DNA of 6,152 nucleotides from Pseudobdellovibrio sp. (GTDB lineage: Bacteria; Bdellovibrionota; Bdellovibrionia; Bdellovibrionales; Bdellovibrionaceae): assembly GCA_025449725.1 (NCBI GenBank), contig JANWIU010000160.1, forward strand, positions 1 to 6,152. The letters run 5' to 3'. Made by a program: the position numbers and the translations under genes. The notes under the pieces were generated by a model. That model was not told the DNA's origin and made no database searches. It was given only the letters and a program-made list of their open reading frames with translations. Shown piece after piece: positions 1 to 5,595 of the stretch (positions are counted from its first letter, which is position 1; every line of letters begins with the position of its first letter).

Positions 1-635
1 CAGTCATCCGGCTCATCTATTTCAAATCCTGAGTATTCAGGCATCTCAAAGGTTAGAACAGGCTTAGTCAGCCTGTTTCCGGTTTTGGTGATGTCTTTTA
101 CGGTTGAGATATAGAACGCACCGTTTTCCATGAGGAGGCCTTCGTAATCCTGGCGGCGAGGGCGCTTTAAAGGATTATAATTTAACGGCTTATTTTTTGT
201 TGTCCAAAAAAATCTTTTTGTCCGTACAACACTCAGCAAGGATTTTGCCAAGCGCGCTTTTTTAAATTGCGCCATCGCTAAATCGATATCTTCTGATGTG
301 GTGAAAGGATTAGTGGCCTGAACGAGAATAAAATGATCTGTGCCCTTTAGCTTTGATTTTTCAATGTACTCGAGCATCACGCTTTCAGTCGAAGAATTAT
401 TCTGAGCATTGGCCGGGTCGCGGTCATAAATGACAACTTTTTTGAATTTGAAATTTTTTACGCAATTCTTAATGGCGGTTGAATCTGTTGCTACAACTAT
501 TTGGTCTACACTTTTAGCATTTTCGAGAGAAACCAATGTCCAGTAAATAAGTGGGTGCCCGTTGACCTCTTTAATGTTTTTTAACGGGACGGACTGACTG
601 CCACCACGGGCCGGAATAAAAGCAACGTTAGCCAC
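1..635 (-). CDS. neuA: CMP-nonulosonate (sialic-acid-like) cytidylyltransferase, 3' end cut by window edge
   Basis: This gene would couple CTP to a nonulosonic acid to give the CMP-sugar used by glycosyltransferases, in the cytoplasm. I translated 211 codons from a GTG at 635-633 with no internal stop; the reading frame leaves the window at base 1. The N-terminus carries the nucleotide-binding signature PARGGSQSVPLKN (residues 8-20), followed by VVATDS (47-52), QATNP (106-110), a RRQDYEGLLMENGAFYI block (160-176) and FEIDEPDD (204-211), the acidic metal-binding region near the usual C-terminus. About 15-30 residues are probably missing. The signature usually reads GSK; here it is GSQ (Gln14). 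The GTG lies 3 bases after the neuB stop, with a GAGAGA stretch upstream as a likely ribosome site, so the two are probably co-translated. The family is clear; the sugar substrate (Neu5Ac, legionaminic, pseudaminic or other) is not, so the symbol is by family only. Confidence 0.9.
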   Translation of the reverse strand, partial: MANVAFIPARGGSQSVPLKNIKEVNGHPLIYWTLVSLENAKSVDQIVVATDSTAIKNCVKNFKFKKVVIYDRDPANAQNNSSTESVMLEYIEKSKLKGTDHFILVQATNPFTTSEDIDLAMAQFKKARLAKSLLSVVRTKRFFWTTKNKPLNYNPLKRPRRQDYEGLLMENGAFYISTVKDITKTGNRLTKPVLTFEMPEYSGFEIDEPDD

Positions 636-650
636 AGGTTATCTCTCTCT
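636..650 (-). promoter_or_regulatory. Overlapping neuB end and ribosome binding site for the GTG start
   Basis: Read on the minus strand this stretch is AGAGAGAGATAACCT followed by the GTG start. The purine run both encodes the last Arg-Glu-Arg codons of neuB and gives a Shine-Dalgarno-like GAGAGA about 6 bases before the GTG. No other ATG, GTG or TTG nearby would keep the conserved N-terminus intact, so this site decides the start. The layout points to translational coupling. Confidence 0.55.
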
Positions 651-1529
651 GTATTTCAGTTTTTCGCGTTGTTCTTGTTCGATCGGTAGGATTTCCTGAT
701 CTTTGTAAGTTAACGATTTGTAAGTTGAATTTAAGTCACGGGCCAGCTTCTGTAATCCTGCGAATTCAAGCGAAGCGGCGTGATCGGTGCCTCTCCACGT
801 ACGGTCTTTTGTAAAATGTCTTTCAACCCAGGCCGCACCAAGTGCATAAGCGGCAACATCAATTGCGATTCCCAAATGGTGGCCCGAAAAGGCAAATTCT
901 TTAATACGCCCATAAAAGCGTTCTTGCATTTTTAAGAGCTCTAACATGCAAACATTTTCAAATGGAACCGGGTAGCCGGAGGTGCAAGTGTAAACGACCA
1001 ATCGCTTGGCCTGGTTCTTTTCTTCGAAGAATTTTACGAAATTTTCTTGTTCTGCAACTGTCGTCATTCCGGTTGAAATATGAACTTCACCTTTGTACTC
1101 ATCCCTCAGCACCTTCAACATTTCCATATGAGTATTACAAGCTGATGGAACTTTTATAAACTCAGGATTAAGTTGCGTTATTTCTTTGGCTGAAGTGGTG
1201 TCCCAAACAGACGTTGAATAAACTAAGCCTATGCTTTCAGAATATTTTTTTAATTCCGAATGCTGGTCTAAGTTGAATTCAAGGAATTCACGATGTTCGC
1301 CGTAGGTTTTTCCGTAGGAATTATAGGGATTAGGGTGTGGGGCGTTATACTGCTCGGGGGTCAACAGCTCTTTATTGTGTCTTTTCTGAAATTTGGCTGC
1401 ATAAACACCGGCATCTTTAGAAAGCTTTATCAGTTCCTTAGCAATATTAAAGTCGCCTTTATGATTGCAGCCGATTTCTGAAACAAGCCTAGGGGCTACA
1501 TACTTACCTTTTACACTGACTTGAATCAT
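639..1529 (-). CDS. neuB: NeuB-family nonulosonic acid synthase lacking the SAF domain
   Basis: This is a 296-residue cytoplasmic enzyme expected to condense phosphoenolpyruvate with an N-acyl-hexosamine-type sugar to make a nine-carbon nonulosonic acid. The NeuB TIM-barrel motifs are present in order: SEIGCNHKG (17-25, with Glu18), KFQ (46-48), KVPS (126-129), STGM (152-155), TSGYP (183-187), SGHH (215-218) and ERHFT (236-240), the two His regions expected to bind the metal, then GTDH (247-250). The protein stops at residue 296, right after the linker that normally leads to a C-terminal antifreeze-like SAF domain of about 60 residues; characterised NeuB proteins are near 345 residues. The next gene begins 3 bases later, so the domain is absent and not frameshifted away. 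The ATG at 1529 has a strong AGGAAG ribosome site 5 bases upstream. The substrate is unknown; neuB is a family-level symbol. Confidence 0.92.
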   Translation of the reverse strand: MIQVSVKGKYVAPRLVSEIGCNHKGDFNIAKELIKLSKDAGVYAAKFQKRHNKELLTPEQYNAPHPNPYNSYGKTYGEHREFLEFNLDQHSELKKYSESIGLVYSTSVWDTTSAKEITQLNPEFIKVPSACNTHMEMLKVLRDEYKGEVHISTGMTTVAEQENFVKFFEEKNQAKRLVVYTCTSGYPVPFENVCMLELLKMQERFYGRIKEFAFSGHHLGIAIDVAAYALGAAWVERHFTKDRTWRGTDHAASLEFAGLQKLARDLNSTYKSLTYKDQEILPIEQEQREKLKYRER

Positions 1530-1557
1530 ATTTACTTCCTATAGATTTATCTTCTGT

Positions 1558-1586
1558 AAAAATGGGCCAGGAGTCAACATCGGCCC
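1558..1586 (-). terminator. Possible intrinsic terminator after the GT2 gene
   Basis: On the minus strand GGGCC (plus 1582-1586) pairs with GGCCC (plus 1564-1568) across a 13-base loop, then A and a run of five T (plus 1562-1558). It lies between the GT2 stop (1599) and the neuB start (1529). The stem is GC-rich but only 5 base pairs with a wide loop, so termination may be partial. I could not find a convincing neuB promoter downstream of it. Confidence 0.45.
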
Positions 1587-1598
1587 CCGGAATTGTCC

Positions 1599-2360
1599 TT
1601 AAAATCTCTTCCATTTGAAGATGGCTGTGAATGCGTAAATAAGGAATAGATAACAGGATTTTAGTAAAGACAATTTCTCTACCAACCTATAGGTATTCCA
1701 GCGTAATTTCGCTGCGAAAAATTTGTTGTTAGAGCGGGAGCCCTTCACGATTCTATAAAAAGCCAACGGCTCGTTTATACTATATGCAAAGGGAACCCTT
1801 TTCAGAATCTGCAGCCAGAAGGCCATATCTTCCCAACCCTGATCCTGAAACCGTAAATCGTTGAACGGCTCCCTCTTAAAAATCACGGTTAAACAGGCGA
1901 TGCAGTTGTTTCTCAGCAAGTCATTGTAACTAACTTTTTCCGGCATTTGATGAACGTAACCTTGAGTAGAATTATCCTGACTGATTCTTCGAAACCCCGT
2001 GAAGGAAAACACGTACTGTCTTTGAATCATGAACGAAATCTGCTTTTGCAGTTTGTCGGGTGTCCATAAATCGTCTGCATCTAAGAAGGCGATATAGGTC
2101 CCTTTCGCTGAAGTCAAACCGAGGTTCCGATTATTTGAAGCTCCAATGGCCAGTGGAGAAGTGATCAGCTTTATTCGAGGATATTTTTGAGAGTAGTTTT
2201 TAACAATTTCTGCGGTATTGTCTTTTGAATTGCAGTCCAGAACGATCAAATGTTCCCAGTTTTCATAACTCTGGTTCAAGACGCTCTTGATAGTGTCCTC
2301 AATGTATTTTTCGGCATTGAACGCCGGTGTAATGACACTGATTAAGGGGTGATCCTGCAT
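1599..2360 (-). CDS. GT2 family glycosyltransferase (TuaG-like)
   Basis: This 253-residue inverting GT-A glycosyltransferase should move a sugar from a nucleotide-sugar donor onto a growing surface glycan at the cytoplasmic face of the inner membrane. It opens with the GT2 signature ISVITPAFNAEKYIEDTI (7-24). Asp42 in LDCNSKD matches the nucleotide-contacting Asp. The metal-binding DxD is in FLDADDLW (92-99), and GWED (175-178) fits the position of the catalytic base motif. The last 25 residues (about 230-253) are hydrophobic with a basic end (KWKRF) and may sit on or in the membrane, as in TuaG-like transferases. The ATG at 2360 is the only start that keeps the first beta strand; its ribosome site is weak (GGGA about 12 bases upstream). 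It is divergent from galE and upstream of neuB on the same strand. Donor and acceptor cannot be read from sequence. Confidence 0.9.
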   Translation of the reverse strand: MQDHPLISVITPAFNAEKYIEDTIKSVLNQSYENWEHLIVLDCNSKDNTAEIVKNYSQKYPRIKLITSPLAIGASNNRNLGLTSAKGTYIAFLDADDLWTPDKLQKQISFMIQRQYVFSFTGFRRISQDNSTQGYVHQMPEKVSYNDLLRNNCIACLTVIFKREPFNDLRFQDQGWEDMAFWLQILKRVPFAYSINEPLAFYRIVKGSRSNNKFFAAKLRWNTYRLVEKLSLLKSCYLFLIYAFTAIFKWKRF

Positions 2361-2457
2361 TATACTATTTATTCCCGAAAAAAAAGATTCAGCAAGTTGA
2401 TTTAGAAGAAAATTTTAAAATAGGCCAGTTTGCGAGACCATCCTTCTTAAACAAGTC

Positions 2458-2486
2458 TTGTAATCAAGTTTTTCAAAGGGTATAAA
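2458..2486 (+). promoter_or_regulatory. Sigma70-like promoter of the galE operon
   Basis: TTGTAA (2458-2463) and TATAAA (2481-2486) are separated by exactly 17 bases, matching the consensus at 4 of 6 and 5 of 6 positions. Transcription would begin near 2493, which is the A of the galE ATG. It is the best promoter-like pair I found in the 132-base divergent region 2361-2492; no comparable pair was seen for the GT2 gene on the other strand. Confidence 0.5.
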
Positions 2487-2492
2487 ATTAAG

Positions 2493-3482
2493 ATGCAGAG
2501 TATTCTTGTTGTTGGAGGTGCGGGCTATATTGGTTCGCACACGGTACAGCGATTATTAAAAAAAGATTACCAGGTCATCGTCGTCGATGATTTATCGACC
2601 GGCAAAATGGCATCATTGCCTTCGCAGGTACAGTTTCATCAAGTTGATATTTTAAATACGTCTGAGCTTAGAAAGATTTTTGAAAAATACCGCTTTCATG
2701 CCGTGTTTCACCTTGCAGCTAAGCTGAGCGTTCCGGAGTCATTCCCTAAGCATTTTGAGTATTTTGATACTAACGTTGTCGGCACAAAAAATTTGCTAAA
2801 AAAGTGTGAAGAGTTTGGGGTCAAACGTTTTATTTTTTCTTCTACAGCTGCTGTTTACGGTAATGTTCAGTCTGCATTGGTCAAAGAAACCGATCCGCCT
2901 TGTCCGCAAAACCCTTATGGTTTGACAAAGCTGATGGCAGAAGCGTTGGTTGTGAATCAAGGTGAAATTCAAAAAGATTTTAAATTCAGAATATTACGTT
3001 ACTTTAATGTTGCCGGTGCCGAACTTGACGGTAGCAATGGGCCCCGAAATCTTCATTCAGGCCAATTGATCCTTAATTTAGGAAGAAGCGCAGTCAATGA
3101 TAAGGTAGTCTCCGTTTATGGAACCAACTTTCCGACAAGAGATGGTACGGCCATAAGAGATTATATTCATGTCGTTGATTTAGCAGAGGCTCATCTAGAA
3201 GCTTTTAATTGCCTGGAGTCCGCAAGTAGTACGTCCGGAGTCTGGAATTGCGGCTACGGGCAGGGATATTCCGTAATGGAGGTAGTGAAGGCATTTGAAG
3301 CCGTGAATCAGATTAAATTCGATATTCAATTACAGCCTCCTCGCCAAGGAGACCCGTCACAGGTGGTTGCGAATAATGAATTAATATTCAAAGAAAGTGG
3401 CTGGCGGCCGAAGTACAACGACATTTCGCTTATCTGTAAATCGACTTACGATTGGATTAAAAATGGAATCGGGCAGAGGTAG
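2493..3482 (+). CDS. galE: UDP-hexose 4-epimerase
   Basis: GalE interconverts UDP-glucose and UDP-galactose (and in some members the N-acetyl forms) using bound NAD, in the cytoplasm. The 329-residue protein is full length for the family. It starts with the NAD-binding GGAGYIG (8-14), then VDDLSTG (31-37), HLAA (73-76), SSTAAVYG (116-123) with Thr118 at the usual catalytic Ser/Thr site, and the catalytic pair Tyr142 and Lys146 in YGLTK. The RDYIHVVDLAEAH block (222-234) and the RQGDPSQVVA stretch (284-293) are typical of the substrate domain. By my alignment Val291 sits where E. coli GalE has Tyr299, a position linked to acceptance of N-acetylated sugars, so it may also act on UDP-GlcNAc. It is the first gene of an operon with the overlapping sugar transferase. 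The only SD-like sequence, AAAGGG (2475-2480), is 12 bases from the ATG and inside the promoter spacer. Confidence 0.94.
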   Translation: MQSILVVGGAGYIGSHTVQRLLKKDYQVIVVDDLSTGKMASLPSQVQFHQVDILNTSELRKIFEKYRFHAVFHLAAKLSVPESFPKHFEYFDTNVVGTKNLLKKCEEFGVKRFIFSSTAAVYGNVQSALVKETDPPCPQNPYGLTKLMAEALVVNQGEIQKDFKFRILRYFNVAGAELDGSNGPRNLHSGQLILNLGRSAVNDKVVSVYGTNFPTRDGTAIRDYIHVVDLAEAHLEAFNCLESASSTSGVWNCGYGQGYSVMEVVKAFEAVNQIKFDIQLQPPRQGDPSQVVANNELIFKESGWRPKYNDISLICKSTYDWIKNGIGQR

Positions 3483-4773
3483 GCTTTCGGGCATCAGACG
3501 TATTCTGTTGGATTCCGTAATTTTAGCTGCCTGTCTTTTTATTTTTTCAGTTTGGTTCAATTCAGATCTTCATGACCCCAAAGTTCTGTTCAGCGCCTTA
3601 GGGTTTTATTTTATTATCGGTTGCGATTTAGTTGTGGCTTTTATCCTTGGGTTTTCAACGACAATATTCAAGCATCAGCGAATCAATATGCTGACGATGA
3701 GTTTTTTGCGTTTCTTGATGGATCTGTCTGTCATTCAACTTTTCAACTATATCTTTTCTAAAGAGCGATCGGGATTGTTTTCCCTTTCAGTTTTGCCAAC
3801 GGCGCTGGCGATGATGTGTTTGCTGGCGATGTGTTGGAGACTGTTATTATTTGAGTCGCTGTATTTTAACAGCAGCTATAGAATTTTTTGCGACCCCGTA
3901 TCTGAGAAAATGATAAAGAAAGACTTGAAGAGTCTTTTTACCGGATCTTTTGAATATCTTTTAGGGGTTCAAATTTTAGAAAAGTTGGTAGCCGGACCCT
4001 ATGTCTACGTAGTCCAAGATAATTCACTAAGTGATGAAGAGTTGCAGTCATTGATGCAAAAAAAAATGCACGGTTATTCTATTCTTACGATTACTCAGTT
4101 TTATGAGCAGATTTTAAGAAAAATTCCAATTGATTTGGTTAGCTTGAAAGACCTGATTTTTGTTTCCGGTTTTGAGCTGACTTCGCAAATGTTACTTCAG
4201 CGGTTAAAACGTGTGTCGGATGTGTTGCTGGCTTTATTAATTTTTTTACTGACGTGGCCGTTCATTTTGCTTTTTGGGCTCCTTCATAAACTGGAATCGC
4301 CGGGGCCGATGCTTTACTCGCAGAATAGAATCGGCAAGCAGGGTAAGGTGTTTAAGATCTATAAACTTCGCTCAATGCGCGCTGATGCTGAGACAAACGG
4401 AGCTTTATGGGCGCAAGAGAACGATCCGCGCATTACTAAGATCGGGAAGTTCACGCGTTTAACCAGAATTGATGAATTGCCGCAGTTGTGGAATGTATTA
4501 AAAGGCGATATGAGCTTCATCGGCCCAAGGCCGGAGCGGCCGGAATTTAACGATTCCTTGGCGAAACAAATTCCGTTTTATGATTTAAGACACTCGGTTA
4601 GACCGGGGCTAACCGGCTGGGCACAGGTTCGTTACCCCTACGGCGCCAGCGTAGAAGACGCCAAAGAAAAGCTGCAGTATGATCTTTATTATATAAAAAA
4701 TTACTCGTTACTTCTGGATTTAGAAATCTTAGTGAAAACTGTTCAGGTCGTGATGTTCGGCAAAGGCCGGTAA
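3463..4773 (+). CDS. Polyprenyl-phosphate sugar-1-phosphate transferase (WcaJ/EpsB-like initiating enzyme)
   Basis: This membrane enzyme should transfer a sugar-1-phosphate from a UDP-sugar to undecaprenyl phosphate, the first step of a capsule, O-antigen or exopolysaccharide repeat. From the ATG at 3463 it is 436 residues. Four hydrophobic segments (about 12-33, 43-64, 79-98, 107-134) are followed by a soluble region (about 139-236) and then the catalytic Bac_transf domain. That domain has a membrane helix with a breaking proline (253-275, Pro266), SPGPMLYSQNRIG (279-291), KLRSMRADAE (301-310), the catalytic Asp337-Glu338 in RIDELPQLWNVLKGD, SFIGPRP (351-357) and VRPGLTGWAQVRYPYGASVED (379-399). 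The last motif resembles the EpsB-type transferases linked to PEP-CTERM/exosortase exopolysaccharide loci. The soluble region lacks the usual glycine-rich loop. A longer frame from a GTG at 3397 is open, but the 3463 ATG sits just before the first membrane segment. The gene overlaps galE by 20 bases. Confidence 0.92.
   Translation: MESGRGRLSGIRRILLDSVILAACLFIFSVWFNSDLHDPKVLFSALGFYFIIGCDLVVAFILGFSTTIFKHQRINMLTMSFLRFLMDLSVIQLFNYIFSKERSGLFSLSVLPTALAMMCLLAMCWRLLLFESLYFNSSYRIFCDPVSEKMIKKDLKSLFTGSFEYLLGVQILEKLVAGPYVYVVQDNSLSDEELQSLMQKKMHGYSILTITQFYEQILRKIPIDLVSLKDLIFVSGFELTSQMLLQRLKRVSDVLLALLIFLLTWPFILLFGLLHKLESPGPMLYSQNRIGKQGKVFKIYKLRSMRADAETNGALWAQENDPRITKIGKFTRLTRIDELPQLWNVLKGDMSFIGPRPERPEFNDSLAKQIPFYDLRHSVRPGLTGWAQVRYPYGASVEDAKEKLQYDLYYIKNYSLLLDLEILVKTVQVVMFGKGR
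4058..4066 (+). repeat. Run of nine A inside the sugar transferase gene
   Basis: An uninterrupted A9 tract lies in the coding strand (codons CAA AAA AAA ATG, residues Gln-Lys-Lys-Met at about 199-202), in the soluble middle region of the transferase. Runs this long can slip during replication or transcription, and a one-base change would remove the catalytic domain. The AT-rich setting may be enough to explain it. Confidence 0.6.
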
Positions 4774-4780
4774 CCCGGCC
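4765..4780. terminator. Hairpin with the transferase stop codon in its loop
   Basis: GGCCGG (4765-4770) and CCGGCC (4775-4780) form a perfect 6-base-pair stem with a TAAC loop that contains the TAA stop of the transferase gene. It lies in the 23-base space between two convergent genes. There is no T run after it on the plus strand and only TTT on the minus strand, so it is at best a weak, possibly bidirectional, terminator; it may instead shield the mRNA 3' ends. Confidence 0.35.
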
Positions 4781-4786
4781 ATTCGC

Positions 4787-4800
4787 AAATTACAAATTAC
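4787..4800. repeat. Tandem AAATTAC heptamer
   Basis: AAATTAC occurs twice in direct succession (4787-4793 and 4794-4800) at the end of the DUF4360-type gene; the second copy includes the stop codon of that gene. It is too short to assign a role and may be chance or a small slippage product. Confidence 0.4.
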
Positions 4801-5420
4801 TTGCAAGGTCTCCAGCGAAGTTTGAATCGTGATTCTACTCCTGTATCAACCGAATCTAAATTAATTGCGGCCATAGAGCGATCAGTAGTTTTCGGCAAGT
4901 AAGCTACAAAAAGTTCGGTAGCTAACTCAATAGTTTGTTGAGGGCGGTTACAAGTTGAGTAAACTTCACGCCCTGGCTTTTGATCCACGGCAACTTCATA
5001 GTTATTGCCAACTGGTCCGCGTAATTGAGCTTCGCGCATTGACGGGGGCATCGCTACGCCCGGAATGATTTGTGTAAACCGGTGATAGCCGTAAGCAGAT
5101 GCAGGTAAAGCTGCAAAACCTCGGTATTCAGTTCTTACGATGGCGTATTGCATTCCTGATGGAACATCGACATCGATCAATACACGGCAGTTCTTTTTAA
5201 GCTGTGTGGCCTGTGGATTTGAAGATCCTACGCCGATATCAGCCATGTAGTTATCGAAAAGGACCGCTAGAGTTTGGCCATCCGGAGTTACCGTTGCGTT
5301 TGCCGAACTTTCGCTACAGCCTGAACCCGTTAATCTTACTCCGCGAACCGTTACATTTTGTGCATAAATTTCAGCGGTGGCTAAAAGTAATGCGCTCATA
5401 AGTAGTGCCTGTTTGATCAT
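4797..5420 (-). CDS. Secreted DUF4360-type protein
   Basis: The function is unknown. The protein of 207 residues begins with a Sec signal peptide: Lys3, a hydrophobic core (5-16) and a likely cut after Ala20 (EIYA before QN), so it should reach the periplasm or outside. The mature part is rich in beta-type sequence and has four Cys (35, 78, 157, 206) that could form two disulfides. Landmarks are TGSGCSESSA (31-40), LFDNY (54-58), KNCRVLIDVDVPSG (76-89), YRGFAALP (99-106), RGP (134-136) and a closing RWRPCK. These resemble DUF4360 proteins, which are common in Bdellovibrio, myxobacteria and some actinomycetes and fungi. I chose the ATG at 5420 because an AAGGGAG ribosome site is 7 bases upstream; a TTG at 5426 would be only one base from it. 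The gene is convergent with the transferase and divergent from the guanylyltransferase. By eye it is somewhat more GC-rich than its neighbours. Confidence 0.82.
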   Translation of the reverse strand: MIKQALLMSALLLATAEIYAQNVTVRGVRLTGSGCSESSANATVTPDGQTLAVLFDNYMADIGVGSSNPQATQLKKNCRVLIDVDVPSGMQYAIVRTEYRGFAALPASAYGYHRFTQIIPGVAMPPSMREAQLRGPVGNNYEVAVDQKPGREVYSTCNRPQQTIELATELFVAYLPKTTDRSMAAINLDSVDTGVESRFKLRWRPCK

Positions 5421-5466
5421 GTTCAATCTCCCTTTTTGTATAAAACTAATGCAAAATTCACTTAAA

Positions 5467-5530
5467 TACGACTTGAGAGCGGTTTTTGGTGCCGGGTTGG
5501 CTCTAACTTTCCGCCTCGAGTACGACGTGA
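5467..5530. repeat. Pair of TACGAC(T/G)TGA direct repeats
   Basis: TACGACTTGA (5467-5476) and TACGACGTGA (5521-5530) match at 9 of 10 bases and start 54 bases apart, close to five helical turns, in the divergent region. They could be regulator sites, but two short copies are weak evidence. Confidence 0.4.
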
Positions 5531-5552
5531 AATCTTAAAGCAATCTTGAAGC
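5531..5552 (+). repeat. Tandem 11-base direct repeat upstream of the guanylyltransferase gene
   Basis: AATCTTAAAGC (5531-5541) is followed without a gap by AATCTTGAAGC (5542-5552), 10 of 11 bases identical. The period is about one helical turn, as expected for a regulator that binds two half-sites on the same DNA face. A further GCAATC, the junction sequence of the two repeats, recurs at 5565-5570. The repeats end 43 bases before the start codon. Confidence 0.6.
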
Positions 5553-5595
5553 CAAAATTGTTGAGCAATCCGCTAAAAAAAGGCAAGATCGGGGC

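Larger units (their letters stand above)
5421..5595. promoter_or_regulatory. Divergent intergenic region between the DUF4360-type gene and the guanylyltransferase gene
   Basis: These 175 bases must carry control signals for both divergent genes, yet I found no sigma70 pair with good boxes and spacing on either strand. It holds the DUF4360 ribosome site (near 5427-5433 on the minus strand), a repeated TACGAC element, a tandem 11-base repeat and a short inverted repeat ATTG-N5-CAAT (5557-5569). No open frame with coding features was seen. Confidence 0.5.

Noticed and set aside
731..1481. Open frames in other phases across the neuB region (731-913 minus, 962-1159 plus, 1293-1481 plus)
   Set aside because: They lie wholly inside the well-supported neuB gene, show no family motifs and have no convincing ribosome sites.
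1572..1577. TTGACT on the minus strand as a -35 box for neuB
   Set aside because: It lies in the loop of the terminator-like hairpin, and at 17 bases the -10 position reads GAAGAT, which is poor.
2359..2364. Perfect TATAAT on the minus strand at the GT2 start
   Set aside because: It overlaps the ATG itself, so a transcript from it would begin inside the gene; no fitting -35 box was seen.
2416..2421. TAAAAT with TTGATT (2397-2402) as a second galE promoter
   Set aside because: The spacing is only 13 bases, too short for a sigma70 promoter.
3397..3462. Longer start (GTG at 3397) for the sugar transferase
   Set aside because: It adds 22 residues without recognisable features inside the galE coding sequence. 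The ATG at 3463 sits just before the first membrane segment and gives a family-typical N-terminus.
4274..5401. Open frames at 4274-4462 plus and 5204-5401 plus
   Set aside because: Both are shadows of the transferase catalytic domain and the DUF4360-type gene; no motif or ribosome site supports them.
5424..5426. TTG start two codons upstream for the DUF4360-type protein
   Set aside because: The AAGGGAG ribosome site is only one base from this TTG but 7 bases from the ATG at 5420, which also gives a cleaner signal peptide.
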